DNA from: Viscum album
Lineage: Eukaryota; Streptophyta; Magnoliopsida; Santalales; Viscaceae
Reading direction: 5' to 3'
DNA: 64,000 nt
NCBI GenBank assembly: GCA_963277665.1
Contig: OY728166.1
Location: 1,074,986,014 to 1,075,050,013, forward strand
Shown: piece after piece, positions 51,375 through 63,599 of the stretch
Position numbering within the stretch: position 1 is the stretch's first letter
How the letters are laid out: each line of letters starts with the position of its first letter
Translations under genes and position numbers: made by a program
Notes under the pieces: generated by a model
The model's database searches: none
What the model was told of the DNA's origin: nothing
Seen by the model: the letters and a program-made list of their open reading frames with translations, nothing else

Positions 51375-51379
51375 TTCAC
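51375..51379. repeat. Target-site duplication of element C, right copy (TTCAC)
   Basis: Identical to 39998-40002. Sequence to its right continues the 3' LTR of element B. Confidence 0.9.
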
Positions 51380-51481
51380 AAAACAATTTTATAGCCCAAC
51401 AGGATTTAGAATGCCTCAAGGGCCTTACCCGGAGCTGGATCTGGTTGCCGACATGAGGTTAACCTAGGTGGGTTCATGAAA

Positions 51482-51930
51482 CTCCCTCAGTTTAATCAAT
51501 ATGATATCATGATTTTTTTTATTGTCATGTAATTTTCTAGAATACCCCAATATATTATCAATAAATATCACCAAAAATGATTCTAAATATGGGTGAAAAA
51601 AATTATTTATTAGTTCTATGAAAACAAATGGCACATTCATAAGAACGAACATCGTGACCAAATACTCTTGAAAGACATATCAACTATAGAATTTTGTAAA
51701 CATAATATTTGATGGTCTAATGGGAACCTAATTATAGGCCATCCTCAGATAAATCGTGTATAAAACCCTTCCTCTTTAGAGAAGTTCGAAGAAGTCATCT
51801 ATATGAAGAATTGAATACCAGTTATAAATCATAAGTAGGTTTAACTGACAATAATACACACAAGGTCTAATGGTACAATCCATCATCTTGGAGAAAAGGA
51901 TGATTAAAACCAACAATGATGAACTTGGTT
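51482..51930 (-). pseudogene. Element A reverse transcriptase, main part, decayed
   Basis: Minus strand from about 51900 downward: MDCTIRPCVYYCQLNLL (family DGxLRLCIDYRQLNKV), ILHIDDFFELL (family LPRIDDLFDQL), TMFVLMNVPFVFIELINNFF (family VMPFGLTNAPAxFMDLMNxVF), SFLVIFIDNILGYSRK at the catalytic site and IILIKLRE at the end. The catalytic FIDD reads FIDN (51554-51565), so one metal-binding Asp is lost. The reading breaks after LREF, exactly at the right end of element B, and resumes at 30700. Confidence 0.9.
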
Positions 51931-52229
51931 GTATAAAACCCTTATATTCAAAATCTTCTAGTTTCCTATTAAGGTCCTAAAACACAGTAGCATACGTCAT
52001 ATAAGGAGGAATTGATACTAGTGCTGGTTCTAGAGTTTGATCTATATAAATTCTACATCTCTCTTGGGAGGTATTCCTAAATATTCATTTGGGAAAATAT
52101 CATTGTAATGATCTACCACAGGAGGGAAATATTCCTAATGTGTTCCTTGATCATCTAGTTAAAATCTAGAAATCTAGGCTATTATCTCAAAGTCCATGAT
52201 TCTTGGGTCTATATCGTCTTATCTAGACA

Positions 52230-52480
52230 TCACAATCACCCTTTTGAATAAAATTCCTTCCCTTTCATGTTGATAAAGTCGTCCTTTAGTGATATAAATC
52301 AACCTAAGAATGATATAGAAATAACCATTTTATCCCATGTATGATATCAAACCCAATCATCTTGAGTAAAAAAGAGGTCACATATGATGTATCACCCACA
52401 AATCTCCAAGGGGAACTCACCACACTATAATTCACTCACTAATAATATTTGAAATAGCTTATTTATTTTCGGTGTTCCAC
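52230..52480 (-). pseudogene. Element A protease region, decayed
   Basis: Minus-strand reading gives FDIIHGIKWLFLYHS, which aligns with the FDVILGMDWLxxxHA block at the C-terminal end of Ty3/gypsy aspartic proteases. The active-site triad farther up is not readable. It lies between the zinc knuckle and the RT, as expected. Confidence 0.6.
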
Positions 52481-52924
52481 AAGATAAATAAAAATAGAGA
52501 CCAAAGATATAAACCATAAGAAAATATTTAAACTAATGGGTTGTTCCTGTATCCAAAAAAAGAGGAAACAAAATTAGAGGCTACATTAATAGTACCTCAC
52601 ACCGTAGAAGGTCTATTACTCAACTACTTAGATATTTGATTCACTGCATACATATATCCCGATTCAATACCCTATGATATTTCCCAGAGACCGAAACTAG
52701 GAATTCTATGCTTGGACTAAGTATGGGGTCTAGATACCCTGACTATAACCACCACCTCAGTATGGTAGACCAATTTCACTCAAGATCCATGCCTAATGAG
52801 TAGTTTCTAACCCACCTACTAATTATGGAATTTATCAAGACCATCTCTCATAGTCTACTAGAATAAGTGTTCTAAAAAATCACTGATGATAACCCATGTT
52901 TTTTAAGACTTCCATTCTACTAGT

Positions 52925-54730
52925 TCCCGGGAACACTGGGGTTTCATATGTCCAAGAATACCAGACTAATGGAACCTCACCTACCAATATGAGGGTGCAC
53001 CCTAGACACTAATATCCTAAAATGGAAGATCAAAATGACTCTTCCTATTTTTTTCAATGTATTTCATTATCTGGATGTTGAACCAGCCCAGTTTGACACT
53101 AAACCTCTCTTGGGATACAATTAGTGATAAGAACAAATTCTTTTGTCCCATGTATTGTAGTAAGCTAAAAGACATTCACCTAAAATCATATGTCGTAACT
53201 CAGACCAGGCTAAAATCACATAACTTCATATAACTCATCAACTAATAGAATAGGTTTGAAGAGTTATTTCCCCTTGAAATTTGAAGAAAAGCCCATGTCT
53301 CATAATTCACCCTTCTCCAAGTTTATAAACTCTATAACTTTATCAGACCTTTGCATCTCAGGCTATAAATAATCATAGATGTCCATTCAAAAATACCACT
53401 AAGATATCTCCTAATGATGATAAATATGGGTAAGGATGTCCCAATATCTCTTTGTTGAGTTCATAGTTATATATATAATGAGATTCACTCTCCTCTTAGT
53501 AGGTGTCTCAAGTATCTCAAAAATCAACATCATGGACTCTAGCAATGAATCTGAAATCAATAGACCACCATCACTTGAAAATATATCTAGATGATTAAAT
53601 TGAAACTCACTTGTCAACTCTATCATATTTTTGGTAGGTAGTAGGTCTATCTAAATAGCCTATATAAAACATAATTTATCCTCTTACAACTTGGAATCAA
53701 CACCCCTATCACGTATAACAAGAGGTGCCACTAGTAGCACCACTATAGGTTATAATATCATCCTAGGGTTCACCATCTCTAGAGCATGGTCATCTCTAAC
53801 CTCTCCAAGCATGATTCATGTTCACTGTGGTAACATTTATCTATAATATTCAAACACTTTGATCATTATAAGTTTTTTAAACCACTAGAATCATAAATAT
53901 AAAAATATGATAGGTACACGACATCTTATATGAGATCCACACCCCTATTCCTCCTCTTAATCCCTGGTCTGTATGAGATTGTGATCATAGAGATACATTT
54001 GAGATACCACTTACTTCCCACTAAAATGGCCTTTTCTAAGTCTAGTTCTTAATTTTTGATAGAGGTCCCAATATATGGGGGGTTCAATTTTAATTTTGGT
54101 ACGAAAAAACACCATATATTGCACTTAACATCCCCATTTACTATCACAATTTCTATTAATAAAACATTTTAATGCATAATTCATAAGCAAACAATAGTAT
54201 ATATATATATATATAAGAATGTCCTATTAGACGGGTTTCCATTCCATATCCATACAACCCTATACAATTTTTATATTTTGGTGGGAGTCTATTTAGGTGA
54301 AACCCATTATTTATCTATTCCCTATAGGAAATTTTAACACAATTTCATAGACATATAAATCAAGGCACAATGAAATGCTTCACACAAATCATGCAGTAGT
54401 ACAAACATTGCATAGAATATGTATAAAAATAAATTCTAAAGTTCCTATAATGATTCATGAAGCAATACATCTTTTCAATATTGGTCAAGTGTTAAAAATA
54501 TATAGTCATAAGGAACATAAAAATCAAGTGCATCACATAATGGTGTTTTCAAACCCACTAAAATAAGAACAATAAAAAAAACATCTCCCTTACTAGGTAA
54601 ATTAGATTTTCACTATACATGGTTTAGCAACATCCAACACATTATCATGGCCAAATCCAAAAAATTCATATTTATCCTATATACCATCGTAATTAGTGAG
54701 ATTATGAAATGAGAATAAATGAAATGAAAT
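52925..54730 (-). pseudogene. Element A gag region with a damaged zinc knuckle
   Basis: Near 52962-52928 the minus strand reads SGILGHMKPQC, a CX2CX4HX4C nucleocapsid knuckle that keeps His and the last Cys but has lost the first two Cys (one now Ser, one now Phe). The rest up to the primer-binding site should be gag and leader but is too decayed to read. An open frame at 53411-53626 does not resemble Gag. Confidence 0.55.
54198..54215. repeat. (TA)9 microsatellite
   Basis: Uninterrupted TA run in the gag/leader part of element A. Confidence 0.9.
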
Positions 54731-54732
54731 TT

Positions 54733-54744
54733 GATATGATTCCA
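54733..54744 (-). promoter_or_regulatory. Primer-binding site of element A (degenerate, tRNA-iMet type)
   Basis: The minus strand reads TGGAATCATATC just after the 5' LTR end. It matches 9 of 12 bases of the initiator-Met complement TGGTATCAGAGC. Together with the coding direction it supports minus orientation. Confidence 0.6.
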
Positions 54745-54749
54745 CTTTG

Positions 54750-57471
54750 TGACATCCTTGGTCCGGTTTACTCATATTTAACTAAACTCAGCTAGAACCT
54801 TGGCCTCAATTGCACCTCCCCATGAACCGGTGGATGCTAACTACATGTGAGGGTCTATTGGTGGAACAGTGGGGAGACTATACCCTCATTATCAAAGTGT
54901 AACATAGTTGTATATCTATATCAATCAATTGTGGAAGAAAAAAATATAACCATATAGTGTAAGAGTAATCATCCATTATATACATAACCTTGTAAATCTC
55001 ATCACTAAATTTCATATAAAAAATGATGATCATGGTATTTTATAAAAAAGGACGTACAAGGGGGATAGGGAACATCCGTATAGAAAATCATTAAAAATAG
55101 ATCAAAACCCAAAAATCCCTATCTTGTTTCACCTCAAGCGTATGGTTGGTACTATACAATAATAAACCATCCTATCATGGAAATCATGAATCCATAGTTG
55201 GTCTTTTTCCCTTATACTAACCTTCATCGGTAAGTCTATTTGGGAACATAATGGAGGTCTGTTCTGGGTGTGAGTTACACTTACTATGCCACAACCATTG
55301 GTGTCTAATTCTATCCAGTTTATGAGAATATATTTAGAAAGGTAATGATAGTAGTAAAATACATAATAGAAATGTGGTATATAAATTACCCACATAGGTA
55401 TGAGTAACCATTGAATGCCCACCCCCAGATACCTACCTCGGGCTATCCAGAACATGTCTATGAAAACAGTCATCCATGAATTAATTTTTATTAATGTACT
55501 AAGACAATGCATGTAGCCACAAAATCATAATATATTAATACTCATATAAGGGATGTATTAGTCCCGCTTCATCACTTCTCTAATGTGAAGGTAGATATTG
55601 ATATTTTAAAATCAAATCCCTGACTTAATCCACTTTTTTTCATTCACTTGGAAGACACATAATATAGGAAATTCATTATGATGGTAAAAATATGCCTGTC
55701 TATGGAATTATTTATCAAGAACCCAGGTATCACTCTAAGTGTAACTTATAACCCATCACCTTATAATCCCATCCATGAAATTCTTCATAGGAACAAATGT
55801 ATTCTTCTATTTATGGTATACTATCATGAATTTTTGAGTTTTTCCTTGGAATTCCATATTGGGATCCCAAGTATCACATGTGGAATATGTGAATATCTTC
55901 CCATTGAGACCAACCATTGGATTCCCTAAAGGGAACCCAAGTATCACACCTAGAATAATATTAAAATACACTCACTGATTCCATCATTGTAATTCAATAA
56001 TGGGAACCTATGTATCACCCTTGGTATTGTATAATGAAATAGAAAAGTGATTCAGTCCATGGTGTCCATATAAAACCCATGTGCTATCCAAGGTGAGAGA
56101 TAATTCAATTTGAAATCATTTAATTAAATAATTCCAAATATTTCATTCATAATAATACAATTCAAAAAATATTTATCACCCTCGACATTACACAAATAGA
56201 TGATCATAGGATTGTAGTCTAACAATACCATATTTTAATGTAAAATATCTCAATTATATATTTCATTTATTTATAGAATCCCAATACAGTGTTATTTGGA
56301 TCATGGGAAACTATATAGGGATATTTAATTTCATTCCTTTTTTTAAGTTATATTACAACATAATAAACTCATTTAACATCTGAAATGAAATTGGTAAAAG
56401 GGAACACCTTAACATGTGAATCAAATTTGTAGGCTACCCATGGGGGTTTTATAAAAATTATAAACACACCAAAGGGATGGTTCAATTCTAGGTCCTTAAC
56501 CCTTATTATGATATAAACAAGTCCCATGAATTACATATGTCATCCATATTTAATTAATTTATTCAAAATTCAATTTTACAAGTGCCACTCAGTAACATCA
56601 GCATCTGGTACAATAGTGTAATATATAAATACTAGGACACCAAATGAAAATCATGAGACCACCAACCATAGAATTGTAGTTGAATCCTCATCTATTTTGG
56701 ACTCAAATATGGTGTATAATTTAATCAATCTAGTAACAAGAAAAATTCACTGAAAATATGGATTATTATCTTTCACCAATATAACATCATTGTCTACTAG
56801 GTAAAAAATGAAATGATTAATATGAATAACTATCCTATAGGAATCCATATAATGAGATAGACATCATCTCAATTGGAGTTTGTATGGAGAAGATGTACCA
56901 AATTCAAATAGAGGAGTCTTGGTATATTTGAATGACTATTGGGTTAATATGTGTGCAAGAGGAAGGAAAAATACTGTTTGAGTTAACAAAAAGGAGGAGA
57001 AAAATATAAAATCACCCTTTATAAAGGTTTTCATGTTTTTTTTTGCATAGTTAGACAAAATGTGCACCAAATGTGTGCCAATGAATACCCAATGACACCA
57101 CTCATATCGGAAAGTAACAAACTTCAAATAAACATGAACAACACATGTAAAGAACCTCTACAATAAGGTCTAAAACAACCAAATAGTTCTTTTGATTGGC
57201 CTGCATGTTTGAGAAAAATAGTGCATCCCTAGGTAGATAACTAGACCACCCCACACGGGTTAGAAAAACTATGTTGATAAGATGGCATAGTTCATACTAA
57301 CTGTGTGGCCCACCTGTTTCCTCCAAAATGTACTTTTCATAGCTCCTAACAAGCCTTGTACTCCATCAAAACCATTGTGACCTCATTATCCCCTTACATT
57401 AGGTTCAAATGAATGAAATTAAACATGAATAAAAAGGTTATGAACCTCATAGAAAAGCTAGGTTCTTACTA
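54750..57471 (-). repeat. 5' LTR of element A
   Basis: Homologous to 25712-28405 in the same order. For example GACATCCTTGGTCCGGTT matches GATGTCTTAGACCCGGTT, and the wording near 55660-55760 (ATTCATTATGATGGTAAAAA, TTTATCAAGAACCCAGGT) matches 26610-26670. Short open frames inside (55129-55512, 55678-55929) have no counterpart in the other LTR and are not genes. Confidence 0.85.
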
Positions 57472-58430
57472 AACCCCCCTCAACTACAACATCAAAATAG
57501 AAAAAAATAATTATGTTTTCATGGTGGGAGTAATTTCAAACAACCGTGTCCATTTTTATGATAACATCAAAGGGTAAATTATCCTCATCCGTTTGGTTTC
57601 TACCATTATGGTGTGTATTCTAAATTACAAAAATTGTATAACCAAATTTACCTATAATAATTTTCATGGAAATTAATTTATTTGCAATGCATCATCATTA
57701 AGTAAACATGGAAATGTATTATCAAATAAAATTCCACCATCACCTCATTTGGCCTTAAGAATACTAAAAAAATGGACACCATTTTCCCATTTTATCCAAA
57801 AATAGAATAATAAATTTTCCTAACTATTAGATGAACCATTACTCAATACCAAATGTAATACAACTGTAATTTAACATAGATCTAGAAAGAATGTCACTAT
57901 GAGTCTTGTTTATACCATTAAAACAACCCCAAATATTATTCATTAAAAGGGAAAAAATAAAAAATCCATAAAGGAATCTAAAGAAAATTGTCTCCTCCAT
58001 CCATTTTAAAAACCAACTCAAACCCTTATCAATAAGACATATAAAAGTCTAAGAAACTCATTGATCTTGATTCAGTAGTTTTATAATTCTTTAAAAGGGT
58101 TTAATCCAATATCCCTCTATTTAATGATATAAAAAATTTCTTAACTATATAATGTTCTTTAAGAAATTATTCACTAAGGAAAGGAGACATAAATTAAATG
58201 AAAATGGTTCCTCTCATTAATTTATTCCAATAAATTGAGTAGAATCATGGATCATTAGAGTTTGATTCTAAATAAGAATATTAAACATTGATGATTCAAT
58301 AATCTACCATGGATCCTCATTCAAATTCATTATCAATTCCATATTCTTAATTATTTCTCTGGGTTCTTGAGAAATGAAAGTGTACTCATCTAATTGGTTA
58401 ATCAAAAAACTACTTGTCAACAATGAAAAC
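57472..58430 (+). other. Probable gag region of element G, unreadable
   Basis: AT-rich DNA upstream of the protease end of element G. It should carry gag and the first part of the protease. No motif is clear. Confidence 0.35.
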
Positions 58431-58439
58431 TAAAGGATG

Positions 58440-61400
58440 CTGAGGTTGGAGATAATGATATAATATTCCTTGTTCAATTATATGACCTTGACAAGGAAAA
58501 TTTTACACTTTATTCTTTCTCTCCTCAAAAAAGAAGAAGAACATTCTTCATGACTGCTAGAACCAAAATCTATGTCCATGCTTCCATATTATGCATGAAA
58601 TTTGATGACCTACTAGTCAAGTTTAACATTTTCAAAGCCACATTATTCCCTTTGGATAATCACTCAGAATTATTCATATACTAATTTAAAAAAACTCTTT
58701 ATAGTTAAGTTAACTTTATTCTATAACACTTTTCATATACCTGTGAGAGTGTGTTTGAAGAGTTTTACCCTCATTTATTATGACATAAATAGTCTTAAAA
58801 TAACATTTATTCTCAATTACCCATTGAGGTAATTGATATTAAAAACTCTATCAATTCACATTCCACCTCTTATTTTTACTACTCCACCATAGATAGTAAG
58901 GAAAAAATGAAATGGAACCCATTTAATGACCTTATTCTATACTTGGGTTACCTATCCCATAAATAAATGAAAAATGGATTTTAAGCCTCTTTATACAAAC
59001 ATAAAGTATGTATTTCTCTTCTATAATAACTCGTTGCATATAATTATATTTTCTTTACTTACTGAAAGTGATTAATTGAGCTCATCCATGTATTAGTGAA
59101 AAAAATAATCTTTTGGATGGTCCTTGTAGGGAATTCCATTAATCAATCCTCCATTATGCATACTTATATACATCTAGAGGAATAATATAAATCTATTAAG
59201 AAAACTAAAATAAGTCTACATCCACCCATACCTGAAGTTGTAAGGGAATATATTATGATGTTTCTAAATGTTGGTATTATCTTATATAAACTGATTAATG
59301 AGTGGGTTAGTGAAATTCTACTATTTCCAAGAAAAGGTTGAATAATAGTTCTAAATAATTAACATGGAAATGAAGTCCCAACTTCATTGAAGAAAAATTA
59401 TTCTGTTTATATAAATTATTTAAACATGAATAATGAAATAAGAAATAACCACCAATAACTTCCATTGTAAGGTAAAATCATTCAATGATGAGATATAAAG
59501 TCACATTATTAAATTCTTGATGGCTATACTAGTTATTTCCAAATCTCAATTGTACCCCAAGATAATGAAAACAATTCAGCTACCCCTTTCGAACATATTC
59601 ATACAGGATAATGATTTATTTTCTTCTTAAATATTTTTTTACTTTTTTGAGGTGCATAATGAGCATATTTCCTAAATTAATTGGGAATATCTTGATGGTT
59701 ATCATGGATAAATTGACAAAATAAGGTCATTAATTTGAATTATACTTATATTAAATTTGTTTTATCTTAAAAATGGGTTGACTATAACCTTATACTAAAT
59801 TAAAAAATGACACTTAATGGTTTTTACAGGTATTTTTCTTCGACACATAATTTCTCATGAGGGTATTTGTGTTGGTACTATAAAAATTGATGTAATCTAA
59901 TCACTAAATAATCCCAAATTAGTATAATATATATTGTAATTTCATTATAATTCTACGTTCTATCATTTATTAATCCATAATTTTAGCAATATTTCCTTCT
60001 CTCTCTCAAAATTACATGAAAATGATAATTCATTCCATTTTTATGAGGCCAACAAGTGAGCCTTTGTTGAACATAAAAATTCACTTTCATTTGAACAAAT
60101 CATTCAATATCCCTACTAGCCTATTATCATTAAAATAATGTATGATGCATTTGATAGAGCCATACTTTTCACCCTTGTCCAATGAAAAGAAAATTTTCTA
60201 TTTTGTATCCATTAATCTACAAAAACATGGGATAAAACCCAATATCATTACACTATCAGTAAAAAGTAATCATTTTAGACGTAGTTTTTTATTTAGAAAA
60301 ATGTTGGACCTATAACTAGTGATCCAAAATTATCATATTTACTTACTACTCTTTTTTGATGTTTTTAATTTTAAAAATTGATTCTAAATATATGATATTA
60401 ATAGGTATTATAATTCTTCATGATTTTGACCATGAAACTAAGGACATTAAAATAATAGAAAATCTAATTGTGGATTACTTCATTGGAATTTATAATTCTT
60501 ATAATTTTTAAATTTTTTACCCCAAATTTATTATTGAAAAAGTGAAATATCACACTGCAAAGTTACCATGGTAATCCACTATTATATATTACCTAGTGTA
60601 CGGTGTTTTTGAAAAAATATCTCAACAACGAATATATAAATTAAAAATTTATTTAAAATAATATTTTCCATATGGTAATAAATATAGGAAAATGAGGAAT
60701 GATAAGGTAATTTAATGATATTTTACTGAAAAATAACATTCATTAATATTTGGAGTCTATCACACAACTCCAAGATGTTTCCACTTAGGACTATATAAGA
60801 CCTATCAAAAGGTGTATACATGGGATACGTATAAACATCACTATTAAATAACTCACATAATTTCGGTTCGTCATATCCCACAACTGAAAATTTTTGTACA
60901 TTTTTTAAATAAATTAGATTCTATAAAACCATTAACATTCTATAAAATCATTCGTCTTTGAGGTATAGATTTTATAATACCTTCCCTCACTCCAATGGAT
61001 TCACATTCATAATTATTTTTTATTTTATTTCTATCTAGGTGTTTCAAGGCCAAATATTTTAGAAAATGTGATTATAATACAATTAGAGACTTCCTAAAAA
61101 CACATATCTCATATATATTTTGAACATCATGTTCCTTGGGGGGGACTATAGAACCCTTTTTCCATCATACCATGGAGTCACTTTAGAAAAAATAGTGTTT
61201 TAAATAATCTATTAACTTCTTATCAACCAAAAACAAGCAGCTTGTCTAAAATTTTAATTTCTGAAGTTAAAATAGAGATAGGGGGAATTGTTTGATCCAA
61301 AAGAAAAGTTCGGTTAGAAAATTTTTGTGAGTAACAAGGGGTATAAAAACTATATATAAAAACCTATTTAGATGTCTCAATTTTATTTAATTTTTATGTT

Positions 61401-61810
61401 AAAATTAGTCATCTACCAATAAAAATCTATCGTGAATCATTTTGTATTATAAAATAATGATAATTTAATTTTAATAATATAGGTAAAAAGAAGTTCCTAC
61501 AACAAAATGAATTTAAGTTTGTTCAACTTGATTCCTATGAGAATTGCAATAATTTATAAGGAAAATGAAAAGGTACTCCCCGAAAAATACATCCCGTAGA
61601 AGTTATTTCACAAGGATGAAATTATAATGGCCTTCATATATTTATTTTGAATTCAATTTTTCATGTTTAATTCTCATTGGTAATTTCCGTTCATCATTAC
61701 AATTGTTTACCCATTTGGTGCACTAAAAGTCAATTATACCTCAAACAAAATGAAATTAATGGATAATAGACATCAGTTAAAGAATCACCATGAGAATAAA
61801 AGTTTCCAAG
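58440..61810 (+). pseudogene. Element G: decayed Athila/Tat-type Ty3/gypsy pol
   Basis: A continuous plus-strand pol relic read through many stops. The protease end at about 58465-58530 reads LYDLDKENFTLYSF (family LIDVEKGELTLRV). A linker at 58985-59225 reads YVFLFYNNSLHIII (family YAFLGxNxTLPVII). RT at 59226-59940 has EVVREYIMMFLNVGII, ILDGYTSYFQISIVPQD and IMDKL where the family has FMDDF, so one catalytic Asp is lost. RNase H at 60110-60490 has KIMYDAFDRAILFTLVQ and LIGIIILHDFDHETKD. Integrase at 60780-61810 has GIDFIIPSLTPMDSHS, SYQPKTSS, ISHLPIKIY and IYKENEKVLPEKYIP, then RSSLQLFTHLVH (family GPFxVxxVFPHGAV). These motifs are specific to the Athila/Tat lineages of plants. Not interrupted by other insertions. 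Confidence 0.85.
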
Positions 61811-63566
61811 GAATAAGATAGACTCCCTCCATATCCATAACTACTACAATGAACACACCACTAGATACAGAGAGAAAACAAGTTTTTCAAAACTAAGAAT
61901 TTCTTCTTTAACTTTAACACTTTCTACCTCAAATTATGCCTCTCTCTACCTCATTTTATCCTTCTCACTATTGATTTTTGTTATATAATCCCCACATCCC
62001 CTATAATTTCTTTAATCATTTATAATAAACCATATATTTATTTCCTTTTGTTTTTTTGTGTTTGAAAAACAAAATAAAATATCATAATTACTCACCATTA
62101 AATTATCAGAATTTTGACAACCATTTTTGTGGAGTGAAGAGTGTTTTTTATCATCTAAATGTTTTTGAATTTTTACCACAAACATGGATACATTATTTAG
62201 TTTCAAGACCATATTTCTATTTCTCAATTTTTTATTGGAGACTGATTTCTTCATACTCATGTTATAAAATATAATCTTTCATACCAAGGTTACATATGAC
62301 CATCTTCTCTTCTACTTTGTTTTCTCTCTTGATTCTGATTCTTATGATTAATAAGCATTGTGATTATTTTAATAATTTATTGAGTATTTATATGATTAAG
62401 TCATTTTTTACCACAAAGAATCAATATAGTTATATAAACACTCATTAACTATATTTTAATGTACAGTTTTAATCCACATTAAGCCAATGAAAAATCTTCT
62501 TTTACATCCACATTATAATCCTGAAACCATGTCCCGCTTAAAAGCTACATTTATTTTTATTGAATTATTTTATTTAAAATTATAGTGTATTTGTGGGGAA
62601 TGGGTTTCATTATGGGCTTAAATTAATTGATATTCAGTATAACATTAAATACTTGAGAGAAATAATTACTTTATGTGAGGAGTATAGGTACTCAATTATT
62701 GAGTTTTTGGATAGATATTCATTCATTTTAATTTTTTAAAAAACATTATTTAAAATTGTGAAAAGAAAAAAAACATGAATATGTTTTATATATATATATC
62801 AAAAATTTCATAATGTTTGTGTGGGTAATTGTTAGAAATTTTTTAGTTTTATATAGATTTTTGTTTTTATACTATTCCAAAAAATGCCCCCTCTCATTTT
62901 TTTATTTTTTTACAAGTTTTAGACCTTATAAAAATTTGTTTCCATCTTCTTTCATGTGTCATTATATAAAAGGTGAATTTATTTTTCAATGTTTATGTTT
63001 GTATCCCCAATCCAACTCTATTATCACTATATTCCTATTTTCTCATTTCCGCACAAAAAACACTACAAAATACATAGTGATTTTTTGACATTAGGATTGG
63101 GAATATAAGTTAGGAGATCTTACGAACTATTATTTTTTACTTTCAGTTGGTGAATGAGTTATACCCATTGAAAAAGTTTCATTATTTTTCGAGGAACTTT
63201 TTTTGTGTTACCAAATTAAAAAAATCAAATTTTGATCATGAATGATAAATTTATTTTATAATTCTATTACAACAAAAATTATCATTATAATTATTTATAT
63301 ATTAATTGACTTTTTTATACCCCATAATTAGAGTAATAATTTTTTTATTATTTTTTATGAGTAAAATAATTTTGATGTTTTTTTAATGAAGGATGAAATT
63401 TATTATAATATGTGTGGAGGACTAGATATTATATATTTATTTATTATTTAAAATTACACTCATCACTATAATCTCACAAAAAATATATACTTTTCCATCA
63501 ATTTTCTTGTTTTGATCGTGGACATTTATTACGGGAATATTTAAAATTCAACAAATTACAATGTAG

Positions 63567-63599
<33 letters not shown>

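Larger units (their letters stand above)
30701..51481 (+). mobile_element. Element B: long-LTR, pol-less LTR retrotransposon inserted in the RT of A
   Basis: A direct-repeat pair (30701-about 33378 and about 35519-51481) begins at the point where the RT of A breaks and ends where that RT resumes. Matching landmarks are 31201/35941, 32682/37399 and 33108/39840, and the LTR tail at 33290-33370 matches 51385-51478. The 3' LTR is interrupted by a 2.0 kb insertion and by element C. Without those it is about 2.7 kb, equal to the 5' LTR. The interior (33379-35518) is about 2.1 kb, too short for gag-pol, with no recognisable domain. A degenerate tRNA-iMet primer site directly follows the 5' LTR. Flanking TTCTC (30696-30700) and CTCCC (51482-51486) may be a decayed target duplication. 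Confidence 0.82.
35519..51481 (+). repeat. 3' LTR of element B, interrupted twice
   Basis: The LTR parts are about 35519-37669, 39677-40002 and 51380-51481. The first break is the 2.0 kb insertion 37670-39676, the second is element C. The last short piece (AAAACAATTTTATAGCCCAA onward) matches the tail of the 5' LTR near 33280-33370, which shows that C landed about 100 bases before the end of this LTR. Confidence 0.8.
25712..57471 (-). mobile_element. Element A: minus-strand Ty3/gypsy retrotransposon, outer shell of the nest
   Basis: Two homologous direct repeats (25712-28405 and 54750-57471) flank, on the minus strand, a tRNA-iMet-like primer site, a gag zinc knuckle, protease, RT, RNase H and integrase in the chromovirus-type order. 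The RT is split by the 20.8 kb element B. Removing B joins the RT motif LRE (at about 51490) to the continuing YDNISKRLFCLDNV (at about 30690-30650), the order expected for LREHKLYAKFSKCEFWLxxV. All coding regions carry stops and lost catalytic residues. The two LTRs are only moderately similar by eye, which points to an old insertion. Confidence 0.88.

Noticed and set aside
55129..55512. 127-codon minus-strand open frame
   Set aside because: It lies in the 5' LTR of element A and is not kept open in the 3' LTR (25.7-28.4 kb).
62012..62274. Overlapping open frames on both strands
   Set aside because: Mutually antisense, low complexity, no motif.
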